Below are positions 45,379-54,640 of a DNA stretch of 64,000 bases, piece after piece. This DNA is from Chrysaora quinquecirrha (taxonomy: Eukaryota > Cnidaria > Scyphozoa > Semaeostomeae > Pelagiidae): positions 6,248,715 through 6,312,714 of the forward strand of contig JACTAT010000040.1 in assembly GCA_014526335.1 (NCBI GenBank), in the 5' to 3' direction. Made by a program: the position numbers and the translations under genes. Under the pieces are notes generated by a model. The model made no database searches. It was given only the letters and a program-made list of their open reading frames with translations, and was not told where the DNA came from. Numbering within the stretch: the first letter of the stretch is position 1; each line of letters opens with the position of its first letter.

Positions 45379-45606
45379 TGCAAAGACTTCAAGAAATCCT
45401 GCCGTTCTGACGCGGATTGCTCTTGCCCTGGTAAACACATGATATGCGAGGCAGAACCGAGTGGGATGGACGGAGAGTGTGTTATTCGTGGTCGTCGATC
45501 TATGTCTGCTGGGTCAAGAAAAAGAGTTAGTAATACAAAACGCAATGCAGACTTGTATAAGTTATTCAATTTTAATACAATAATTTATTATCGTTCATTT
45601 ATTTAA
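45379..45606 (+). CDS. Gene C exon 4, six-cysteine module and tail
   Basis: After TTATTTTCAAG the phase-0 frame begins CKDFKKSCRSDADCSC and has C-x6-C-x5-C-x1-C-x7-C-x10-C, ending the module with ECVIRGRR. The same layout occurs in the last exon of gene A. The tail carries basic sites (RGRR, RKR, TKR) that could be cut by prohormone-type proteases, then reads to TAA at 45604. A GTTAGT within the tail could be an alternative donor, so the exact C-terminus is uncertain. Confidence 0.65.
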   Translation, partial: CKDFKKSCRSDADCSCPGKHMICEAEPSGMDGECVIRGRRSMSAGSRKRVSNTKRNADLYKLFNFNTIIYYRSFI

Positions 45607-45853
45607 GAAAATTTATGTATTTATTTATTTGAGATGCTTTAACCTGCCACCAACAGAGTAATATGTATATCTACCTAATATGGAAACATTCCCTAATGAA
45701 TTGGGAAGATGAAATTATGTTGTGATGTGACTTTTTGTCTATAGCCTTAGCCTCCACATCTCTTCTTTTTCCGAATGGGTACTTCCTACCCTTACCCTCT
45801 TTTTGAAGGTTTTTTAGTATAAATTTAGCCTGAAGTCTCATGTCTCATTTGCA

Positions 45854-46602
45854 TTAGGCTTCATGTCTTACTCGATTGCCAGATAAAAATGTAAAGCGTT
45901 CCTTAATGAACGATTCAAACCGTTTTTCCATTTTATAGTACACAGTAGGAAGAACCAAAAACGTTCCACTAACCATGACTTTCGTGGCTGTGCGGATAGA
46001 CCAAGCAATTCTAATAGGCATGTACGAGTTCATGATTGCTTGCACTCCATGTGGTATCCAGATAAGTGAGAAAAGTATTGATAGCGAGTATGTGACACGC
46101 AGTCTCTTTGTCTCAATCGCAGAAACCTGGTTTCCCAAAACAGAACGAGCTATCTGCTGCTGTCTTCGTATTTCTCTGATTGTTCCTATAGTACACAAAT
46201 TTGTAATTGTATTGCAAATAGTCTGCCAGATAGTTATCATAACAACAGTAGTAATAAAAGGATGCACGGAGCTCTTGTATTCCTCTTCAAACTTTGGCAA
46301 GAAACAGAAGGTGTTCCCCTTTATAAAACCGTGATAGTAGTTTTCTATAACGATTGCCAGCCATGTTATTATGATGTATACAGTCAATGTAGGCATAAAC
46401 CAATGTATGTTTCTTCTAAGCTGGAATTTGCGCCGTAGGACTACTGTGTATCGTTCCAACGCTATACAGGCAATGAAGTGAGCACAGAATGTGTAGGACA
46501 GGAAGATCAAATGACTTGACGTGAATGTTAGAACATCACACAGCAATATTGGATACTGGTCCAACGGTGACATGATGATGTGGATAACGTCCAAAAGCAG
46601 AG
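45854..46602 (-). CDS. GPCR 1, exon 2 (TM2 end to C-terminus)
   Basis: With exon 1 (47523-47775) this forms a seven-helix receptor of about 335 residues. Exon 2 starts after TTTTTTGAAG in phase 1. It carries TM3 with a disulfide Cys (LLCDVLTF) and ALERYTVV in place of DRY. TM4 (HWFMPTLTVYIIITWLAIV), an extracellular-loop Cys (NTFCFLP), TM5 and TM6 (SLIWIPHG) follow. TM7 ends VLPTVYYKMEKRF, a variant of NPxxY followed by a helix-8-like basic stretch. It is a rhodopsin-class receptor with relaxed motifs; TM2 lacks the usual sodium-site Asp. The ligand is unknown. The closest relative is the broken copy at 50.3-52.4 kb. Confidence 0.8.
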
Positions 46603-47522
46603 CTTCAAAAAATAATTAACCCTTAGTTAAATGGAAGTAATTTTGGGACAAAGTATAAGTGATTGATACGACCAGGTAGGCCCAGAGTCCGCTTGCCACA
46701 TGCTGTCAACCTAGAGTCCTAGTCGTGCTAATCACATATATTGTCCATACAATAGAAGAGGTCCTCTCGATCAGAGATCGCAGCTAACCAGTCCTTCGCA
46801 TACGCATAGTTATTTTATGGCAAAATATAAGAATTGATATGACTACAGGAAAGCCTCGAGCTAGCAATGTTTTGCTTTGTACGCTGCTGAACTGCCTTGC
46901 CATACAGGCCATCGGCGAGTCCTGGTCGTACCTAGGCTCACATCGTCCGTACAATATCGAGGGGCCATCGCTTCCAGCCATCGATCGCTACCCACACGGG
47001 AGCCAAGGTGATAGGACAGGACAGGACCAGGCGCTCAGCCTTTTATAGTAGAGACATATAAGCAATGGGCCTAAGGCTAAGTGGCTTCGGGGAATCTTGG
47101 GGATTATAGAAGAGAATGCCTTGTAGGTCAGTGGAATCTTCGGCCGTTTTAAACGCTTATATTTCAGGGCTCGAGTCTTTTCTTTTTTAGGTACACCACC
47201 CAAAGGTAATCGCTTATCGACTGACTGTTAACGAGAAGGGTGTGGACTTAATCCTTGGCAACTTCAAGTGTACCTGCTCAGACTAAATGTTCTTCTGTTA
47301 GGTTAAAAAACTTTCAGAGGAGCGGCAAAATGCGAGTGATAAATGTTTTCCTAATGTTTTCATAAGTGAATATCCTTAATAAGGCAAGCACACCGTTAAT
47401 CGCACATAGCAAACAGTGTCTGGGTTCAAAAGGCGTTCGGTGCGAAAATATCTGCAAAATTTCTGAAAAAATATTCTGTCATCTAGCAAAGATTTGTTAA
47501 ATAAAAACCAGTAGTCACTTAC
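46603..47522. other. Intron of GPCR 1
   Basis: GT-AG intron of 920 bases on the minus strand (donor GTAAGT, acceptor TTTTTTGAAG). ORFs inside it are not supported. Confidence 0.6.
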
Positions 47523-47775
47523 CAAAAACCGACAAAAGTGAAAATACTGTAATCCCAAGGATGAAAGTTTTTGCTGTTGTGTTTCTTCTTGACGATTTTC
47601 TTTGCTCTGAACGAACATACAAGAACAGAAGACCGTTTGCGAAGGAGTTTAAGATTAGAAGAAGGATTCCGAAAATGGCAGAGAACACTGTAATCCCCAA
47701 TGGAACATTGAGAATAGGTTTGTTCTGAGAAGTAGAGTTTTTGGCGACAGTTAAGTTGGATGTTGCGTTTTCCAT
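47523..47775 (-). CDS. GPCR 1, exon 1 (N-terminus, TM1, TM2 start)
   Basis: The ATG is at 47775. The N-terminus has several N-glycosylation sequons (NAT, NLT, NST), as usual for an extracellular receptor end. TM1 is ITVFSAIFGILLLILNSFAN with the conserved Asn. A basic loop (SEQRKSSRRN) follows, then TM2 begins. The exon ends at GTAAGT in phase 1, and joining to exon 2 gives the expected helix. Confidence 0.78.
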
Positions 47776-48519
47776 CGCGGTAGTTGTAGTCCAGCTCTGG
47801 TTGTCTCGAGAAGAAGTTTTATTAGCAACAGCTCAACTTTAAAACTGCATCGTTAATACGTAATAAACAGGTCTTTCCGTGCAGTTATCTTTTATTCCAC
47901 CAATTATCTGTGCAGATTATAGAGTGAAGTTAACGCCATTCGGTGCTTTATTTTGCTTAATGTTTTGAAAATGTCACAAGTCACCGACTACTTATAACAG
48001 CTTTAAGCGAAAAATGCGCTTATTGGAAATAAAGAGCTATACCATTTCTAGCGCTTAAGTCAACGACAAATGTTGTAACAGCTGTCTCAGAACAATCTTT
48101 TATATAAATTGTTGAATGTTATTTATTATAAGCGAATCATCGCTAGCTATTGACATTCTATATACGTTGAATAAACATGATTTAAAGGCTGAAGGATCTT
48201 ATCTTTGAATCAAATGGATTATTTCAAGGCAAAGAAGAAGAACCAAAATTGAATACATGTACTGGAAATAGATTTGAAAAGCACGGGCCAACGCGGGTAC
48301 AGGTACTGTTGTTGCTATAGTTACAAGATTTTTGACTGAAAAATTTTCACATTTGAATATTTACATTAACAGTTTAATATTTAATTCGATTTGGAAGTAA
48401 ACAACAACAACATGACATATGTTTTAGATATATTGAAAAAACACGAATTGCAACTCTTCACAATAACTCTTAGGAACAAAAACAATTTACATAACTATAT
48501 TGAATTGTATGGCCTAATA
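47776..48519. other. Intergenic stretch upstream of GPCR 1
   Basis: AT-rich; promoter expected, no motif singled out. Confidence 0.35.
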
Positions 48520-49430
48520 TTAGCAAACTTTAATAATATGTTGAATTGGATCGCTTTAAAGTAACTAAACTAAAATAAATTAAATTGAATGGCCTTAAAG
48601 CTGCTAAACTAAACTATATTGAATTGAATAGGCTGAAAGTTGCCAACCTATAGTGAATTGAATGGCCTAAAAGATGGATAAACTATATCAAATTGAATAT
48701 CCTAAAATGCGCTTAACTATATTAAATTGAATGCCAAAAAAGTCCTATAGTTTCTTAAATTGAATGGCCTAATAGTTGTAAACTATATGGAATTAAATGG
48801 CCTAAAAAGTTGCTAAACCATAATAAAAAGAATGGCCTAAAAGTGCAAACTATATTAAATTGAATGCCAAAAAAGTCCTATAGTTTCTTAAATTGAATGG
48901 CCTAATAGTTGTAAACTATATGGAATTAAATGGCCTAAAAAGTTGCTAAACCATAATAAAAAGAATGGCCTAAAAGTGCAAACTATATTAAATTGAATGG
49001 CAAAAAAGTCCTATAGTTTCTTAAATTGAATGGCCTAATAGTTGTAAACTATATGGAATTAAATGGCCTAAAAAGTTGCTAAACCATAATAAAAAGAATG
49101 GCCTAAAAGTGCAAACTATATTAAATTGAATGCCAAAAAAGTCCTATAGTTTCTTAAATTGAATGGCCTAATAGTTGTAAACTATATGGAATTAAATGGC
49201 CTAAAAAGTTGCTAAACCATAATGAAAAGAATGGCCTAAAAGTGCAAACTATATTGAATTGAATGGCCTAAAAAAGTTGCTAAACCATATTGAAAAGAAT
49301 GGCCTAAAAGTGTAAACCATGTTGAAAAGAATGGCCTAAAAGTGTGAACTATATTGAATTGAATAGCTTAAATTTGCTAATATGGAATTGAATAACTTAA
49401 AAGTTATTTAACTATATCAAATTCCACGAT
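48520..49430. repeat. Higher-order minisatellite, GAATGGCCTAAAAGT type
   Basis: The basic unit is about 33-35 bases (TTGAATGGCCTAAAAGTTGC, then AAACTATA). Between about 48.7 and 49.25 kb a four-unit block of about 134 bases is repeated four times nearly identically, marked by CCAAAAAAGTCCTATAG. The flanks are more diverged single units. Confidence 0.92.
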
Positions 49431-49765
49431 TATGTCACGATTTTGGATTCATTTCGTAATGGATTACTTCTCACATCCAACAAGTCCGACAGGGTTTCTG
49501 TTACGTATTATTTTGCGGAGAAAAATCATTCCACTTTGAAGGCAATAGGGTAGTGGCATATCATATCAATGACGAGGGTATAGTAACATCATCGTCATCA
49601 TGATGAAACCGTAGCCTCATTAGGCCTTAGGTGCACAGATATCCTGACAATTTTCTCCAATCAATTTTCTTCTGTTTTCGGTTCTATCAAAAAGGTTCTT
49701 CAACCCTTCCCCACCCATTCCTTCAAGTCATCGCGTATACGTGAATGTGTAAGGATAAATTACTA

Positions 49766-49896
49766 GACTTATTACCTGAGTCGTAGTTATCGCTATTGAA
49801 ATGAATGGCCTAGACGCTCAAACTACCAGTTTGAGCGATCTCGGTTTGGTGTAGTCTCGGTCTGGTGAGCGATAACTGGGACTCAGGTAATAAGTC
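49766..49896. mobile_element. M2-family TA-flanked MITE, intact copy
   Basis: Ends GACTTATTACCTGAGTC and GACTCAGGTAATAAGTC are perfect inverted repeats over 17 bases with TA on both sides. The subterminal GTTATCGC/GCGATAAC pair extends the inverted repeat. No coding sequence. Confidence 0.88.
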
Positions 49897-50260
49897 TAGG
49901 AGTACTACCTAAGGAAGACAATTTTCGGACCACCTTTTACAGTAAAATACGAATATAAGAACTACAACTTTAAAGAACCTTCAGCCCTTCACCCGAAAAT
50001 TTTCATGGAAAATTTTTGAAGAATGCCCTAAAAAGAAGACGTATCTGGCGTACTGCTTTATCCAAAACAGACTAAGACGTTTCATTTTGCCAAGATTGTC
50101 AGCATTATGTCATACCCCATCTTGGGATTTTAATATTTAGCAGGTTTTTTCTGTATCCCAAACAACACTAAAGTTTCCTTGATTTAATATACTGCAGACA
50201 GCTAGTTGATAGGCAAACTTGACGGTGGTTGCAGTGGATGTATTAATGCTCAAGAACATA
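49897..50260. other. 3' flank of the second GPCR gene
   Basis: No feature supported. Confidence 0.35.
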
Positions 50261-51146
50261 CTACGCTTTGAGAGGTGCAACCCGAGTACGGAATAAAAAC
50301 TTCAATCTTTCTTTTACAAAGAACTCAAACCGTTTTTCCATTTTGTAGTACACGATTGGGAGAACAAGAAATGTTCCATTGACTAAAACTCGCGTGATTA
50401 TATACATCGACGAAGCGATCCTAATTGGTATGTATACATGAAGAACTGCTTGCACTCCATGGGGTATCCATATTATAGAAAAAAGTATTACAAGCGAGTA
50501 AGTCACACGAAGTCTTCTTGTCTCAATTGCAGACACCTGGTCTCCCAAAACAGAACGAGCTACTTTTTGCTGCCGTTTTATTTCTTTGATCGTTAGTTTA
50601 GTGCAATGTGTTGTTATCGTATTGCAAATAGTCTGCCAAATGGTGACAATAACAACAGCAGTAATAAAAGGATGCACTGAGTTCTTGAATTCTTCCTCGT
50701 ATCTGGGCAAATAACAAAACGTGTTCCCTTTAATAAAAGCGTAATAGTAGTCTTCAACAACGATAGCCAGCCATGTAATTATAATGTACACAATCAATGT
50801 GGGCATAAACCAGTGCATGTTTCTAAACAATAAATGCGCTTGCTCATATTGCAATAAGTCATAGCCAATGCAATCTCTGAGGTTGCTCAATGTTAGTATG
50901 AATTAGTGAAGTATCACTATCGTAGCACTAACAGTAAATAATTATTATACTTATACTTATACTTATACTTAAGCTGGAACTTGCTTCGCAAGATCACAGT
51001 GTAACGTTCCAATGATATGCAGGCAAGGAAATGAGCACAGAACGTATAGCAGAGGAACATAAGATGGTCGAACATGAATGCAAGGATGTTACACAGCATC
51101 ATTGGATAATGGTCAAAGAGTATCAAAATGACATCCAGTAACAAAG
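50261..51146 (-). pseudogene. GPCR 2, exon 2, interrupted by a LINE fragment
   Basis: The minus strand reads ALLLDVILILFDHY to LERYTVILRSKFQL at 51146-50971, then continues after the insert with HWFMPTLIVYIIITWLAIVV through TM7 to a stop at 50261. It parallels GPCR 1 exon 2 over its whole length, including the acceptor phase. The insert at 50825-50970 introduces stops between TM3 and TM4. Ignoring the insert, the two halves are in the same frame, one codon shorter than the paralogue. Otherwise the coding sequence is open, so inactivation looks recent. Confidence 0.82.
50825..50970 (+). mobile_element. 146-bp CR1-like LINE 3' end inserted in GPCR 2
   Basis: This is nearly identical to the 3' end of the element at 5936-11145, in the opposite orientation in this window. 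It starts in AAACAATAAATGCGCTTGC and ends in TTATAC microsatellite units at 50943-50970. The element is inserted antisense to the receptor gene. The left junction shows GTTTCT microhomology and the paralogue suggests loss of about 3 bases, with no clear target duplication. Confidence 0.92.
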
Positions 51147-52162
51147 CTTGAAAAAAGATAAAACTTTATTTAAAGTACTGTCTAAAGTATAAGGTGTAAG
51201 GATAGGTCTGTTGAATATAGCAAAGAGATAGACAAATTATACAGGTTGGCAGAAAATGAAAAAGCCGGGACTGGTAAAGCAATGCGGAAGATTTTCCCCA
51301 AACACCAGTAGAAGAATGTAGTGATGGCTAGTCTTGTATACTAAATTCGAGGTAGCCTAGCTAGTCTTATATATTAAATTAGAGATAGCTTAGCTAGTCC
51401 AATATACTAAATTGGAAGTAGTCTAGCTAGTCTTGTATATCAAATTGAGGTAGTCTAGCTAGTCTTACATACTAAATTGGAAGTAGCCTCGCTAGTCTTA
51501 TATACTAAATTAGAAGTAGCCTTGCTAGTCTTATATACTAAATTCGAGGAAGCCAAGTTAGTCTTATATACTGAATCAGGTAGCCAAGTTAGTCTTATAG
51601 AAATAGCCTAACAAGTTTTATATACTAAATTTCTGGCAGCCTAGCTAGTCTTATATACTAAATAAGAGATTGCCTAGCTAGTCTTATATACTAAATTGGA
51701 AGTAGCCTAGCTAGTCTTGTATACTAGATTAGAGGTAGCCTAGATAGTCTTATACATTAAATTAGAAGCAGCCTAGCTAGTCTAATTTACTATATTGGAA
51801 GCAACCTAGCTAGTCTTATATACTAAATTTAAGGTAGACACAGTGTTTGCAGGCCTGCTATCTTGCTACATTCGCCCTGTATCTTCTTTGCTGCCCGTTT
51901 TGTGGAGGAAATTGAAAGAATTCGAGTGCTTTGATGTTTATCCTAAATCTGATCTTTTTGAAGAGAAATTTCCGCTAATATTTCTCTTCAATTTTGAAGA
52001 AAGAGTTGAAATGAATCCACCATATGAAATGTTTGTTCTAGAACCGATGTTTGAACATATTTTCTTAATTTGTTTGCTTGTGCTATGTGCTTACTCAAAA
52101 TTTAGGATCGTAGTAAAAAATTCTGAAAAATCTTATGTTGGGAAAAACATACAGTCACTTAC
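51147..52162. other. Intron of GPCR 2
   Basis: About 1 kb between donor GTAAGT (minus, at 52162) and acceptor TTTTTTCAAG. It holds the minisatellite at 51325-51835. A plus ORF at 51843-52181 has no recognised feature. Confidence 0.6.
51325..51835. repeat. Minisatellite in the GPCR 2 intron, CTAGCTAGTCTTATATACT type
   Basis: About sixteen units of 31-33 bases with the core GCCTAGCTAGTCTTATATAC plus TAAATTAGAAGTA. They vary by a few bases each. It has no counterpart in the intron of GPCR 1. Confidence 0.92.
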
Positions 52163-52427
52163 CAAAAACAGACAAAAGTGAAAACATTGTAATTCCAAGG
52201 ATGAAAGTTTTTGCAGTTGTGTTTCTTCTTGACGACTGCCGTTGCTCTGAACGAACATACAAGAACAGAAGACCATTCGCGAAAGAATTTAAGATTAAAA
52301 GAACAATTCCAACGCTCGCTGAGAACACTGTAATCTCCAGTGGAACATTTAGGTTAGGTTTGCTTTGTATGGTGGAGTTTCTAACAATAGTTGAGTTTAA
52401 TGTTGCGTTTATCTTCGCGGTTGTCAT
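52163..52427 (-). pseudogene. GPCR 2, exon 1
   Basis: The exon is open from ATG at 52427 with sequons (NAT, NST), TM1 (SVGIVLLILNSFANGLLFLY), the SEQRQSSRRN loop and the start of TM2, to GTAAGT in phase 1. It closely matches GPCR 1 exon 1, including the splice site. The exon itself is intact; I call it pseudogene only because exon 2 is broken. A truncated one- or three-helix product is possible. Confidence 0.75.
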
Positions 52428-52924
52428 GATTCAACTCTTGCAGTCTGAACGCAGCTCTATGTAAGCACGTCTAAGTAAGGATGCAGCGCTAGTTTTAACT
52501 GCTTACTCCTTATACTGCATGCCTCGACCAATGCTCTGTACACGGTGTGAAGTTAACAAGTCAAGTCAGCCCGATGATCTTATAGAAAATTAGGCAAGGC
52601 TGTGAGCTCAGAATTCACTTTTCATAGTTGATTAGATCAACATATGCTCATTTCTTATCCCAAAAGGTGATTTTAAATGCTAAAACAGCTGCTTCAGGAC
52701 AAATCATGCTAAAATGCTCTTGTTTTTTCAAAGAATGTTGTTTGAACTCCACAGCTTGGAATTGCAGATGGCATGCATCGGTTGGCTTTTGTGCTCATTA
52801 CAGGCAAACATACGAATCACACGAACCCGATATGCCAACACAGGTCTTGAACAGCACTCTGCATGTAAACAAAATCCCGGCTGATCTGGTATGGCATAAA
52901 AATGACGTCTTTCATATTGCATAT

Positions 52925-53015
52925 AATAATGAAACGATATTGCCACTATGTCATGAAGAGACGGGCGAAAACATCAAATGTTTGACAAACAATGTTTCAT
53001 TGTTTGGCCAGGGCC
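52925..53015. mobile_element. PIF/Harbinger-like MITE, partial copy 5
   Basis: Only the right end is clear: CAAATGTTTGACAAACAATG, then TGTTTGGCCAGGGCC before TTA. The left end is lost. Confidence 0.6.
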
Positions 53016-53112
53016 TTAATCCTGGATAACCGACACGATTGAATAGTCCTATACAATTGATTACGCGATCATGACAATCTTATGGAAACATGAATTTTCA
53101 TTTTTTTACGTA

Positions 53113-53253
53113 GATTTATTACTCCCCTACTCTTTCGGAAACAGCTAAAACAACAACATACAGCTTTTTGCTCATAAACAGCAAACAGGTTGTTGTGGCT
53201 GTTCGGGTAATTGTTGGATGCTGCTTGCAAATTTACGACTCGTGTAATAAGTC
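53113..53253. mobile_element. M2-family MITE, GAAACAGCT subfamily
   Basis: Ends GATTTATTACTC and GTAATAAGTC are flanked by TA. The interior resembles 24135-24274 (TTTCGGAAACAGCT, AACAACA). Confidence 0.72.
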
Positions 53254-53400
53254 TAATCGTAACGACCAGGCAATTGTTAAAATTTGGCGCCAAAACACAT
53301 GCAAAGAAGCTAGACGCTGGGCACTGGGAAGGAAGCATCAACGGTCGTCATCCAAAATCGCGGAATAAGCTTATTGAAGATCAGGGTGTCGGGACAACTA

Positions 53401-53766
53401 CACGTTTTTTTTATAAAGAACACCTTTATAAGGAACTCGAGGCTGAAAACTTCAAAAAATTAAGGAACTTTAAGGAACTGTCGAGGCTCGGATGAAAAAC
53501 TAAGAAACTCTTTTTTAAAGAACAAGACGATTTGTACGAAAAAGGAACAGAAGTACAATATATTTCCCATCGTTCTTCCCCAAAAGGCTCCATTTATACT
53601 TAAACTTAGAAATGAAGAATAGTTTCTATGAATTTGCTGTAAAAATTAGTATTTATACATATCCCACGACAAGGAACAGTATAAGGAACTTTCAGCCTCA
53701 TTTTCTTGAAAAAACAAGGAACTCCAGCCTCAACTCAGACCAAAGGTTCCTTATAAAAAAAACGTG
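53401..53766. mobile_element. TA-flanked MITE, family M1, copy 3
   Basis: TA flanks CACGTTTTTTTTATAAAGAA and its complement. The interior is highly similar to 23751-24121. Confidence 0.9.
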
Positions 53767-53919
53767 TATTACATATCTTAAGACCATATGGAAATCAAAC
53801 TTTAGACCAGCTACAAAGTGTCCTATTATTTGCGAAAAAAGCAAAATTAATTAATTTTACATAATCAAAAAGATATATGATCATTTTTTTAGTCAGTTGC
53901 ATAAATCATAAAAATATTA

Positions 53920-54242
53920 TCAATATCTAATCACGCAACTAGGTTTTCTTTTTAAGGCCTTTTCAACGCAAGCACGAGTAACTTTGGTACATCCGCATAT
54001 ATCAATTGACTTAATATACGTTAATGAATCAATGACAAAACCAAGAAGGATGTCAGTTAGGCCGTTACAATTGCAGATCTTAAGTTGCTCTAGATAGACA
54101 CATCCTGAGCAAATGGATCGTAGGCCAGTTTCTGTAACATCTTGACAAGAACTAAGCAGCAATGTTCTTAACTTCGGAAGGCTCCGTGCAATTTCTATCA
54201 ACATGCAGTCATCAATTACATTCGAAGAAACAAGAGTCAACT
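53920..54242 (-). CDS. LRR protein, C-terminal exon (AMN1/FBXL-like repeats)
   Basis: From a possible acceptor TTATCAG (minus) the frame reads ELTLVSSNVIDDCMLIEIA, followed by repeats of the cysteine-containing LRR type: LRTLLLSSCQDVTETGLRSI, LEQLKICNCNGLTD and IKSIDICGCTKVTRACVEKA. It ends at TGA with a basic tail. Such repeats are typical of F-box/LRR substrate receptors and AMN1-like proteins. Only the end of a gene is visible. The preceding exon would lie beyond 54251, but that sequence is a hAT-like element end. The longer ORF to 54423 reads through that element and is probably not real. It may be a live 3' exon or a broken gene. Confidence 0.6.
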
Positions 54243-54250
54243 CTGATAAC

Positions 54251-54640
54251 CAGTGGCGTAGCCAGGGTCTTTGCGTTGGGGGGCAAAAGAATAAAAATAT
54301 GGGGTCTAGCCCCGGAAAAATTTTGGGACCATGCCCTTCTACAAGTCGTAAAACGGCCCTTTGTAAAAGAGATTTGACGGGCTTTCGAAAGGCGAAATAT
54401 GTTGGACAATTCTTGAGTTGCACAAAAATTTCATAACAACAGACCTACAATCTTCGTGCAGGGTCAGACCTTTGAATTCATGAAAGCTACCAAATATCTA
54501 CGTTTGTAACTACAAAATTTGTTACAAAGCATTTTTCGAGTATGAAAACATGAAAATAAAAGTTTCAAACTGATTAGTGAGAGACACAAAACTAGAGGGG
54601 TCCGGGGGTATGCTCCCCCGGAAAAATTTTCATTCTTTAG
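54251..54640. mobile_element. hAT-like repeat end
   Basis: CAGTGGCGTAGCCAGGG at 54251 has the form of a hAT-type terminus common in animal genomes. The interior motif GGGGTCCGGGGGTATGC at about 54597 is typical of such repeats. No matching right terminus is found, so its length is uncertain. Confidence 0.5.

Noticed and set aside
54212..54436. ORFs running from the LRR exon into 54423
   Set aside because: They read through hAT-like repeat sequence, so I limited the LRR call to the part before the repeat.
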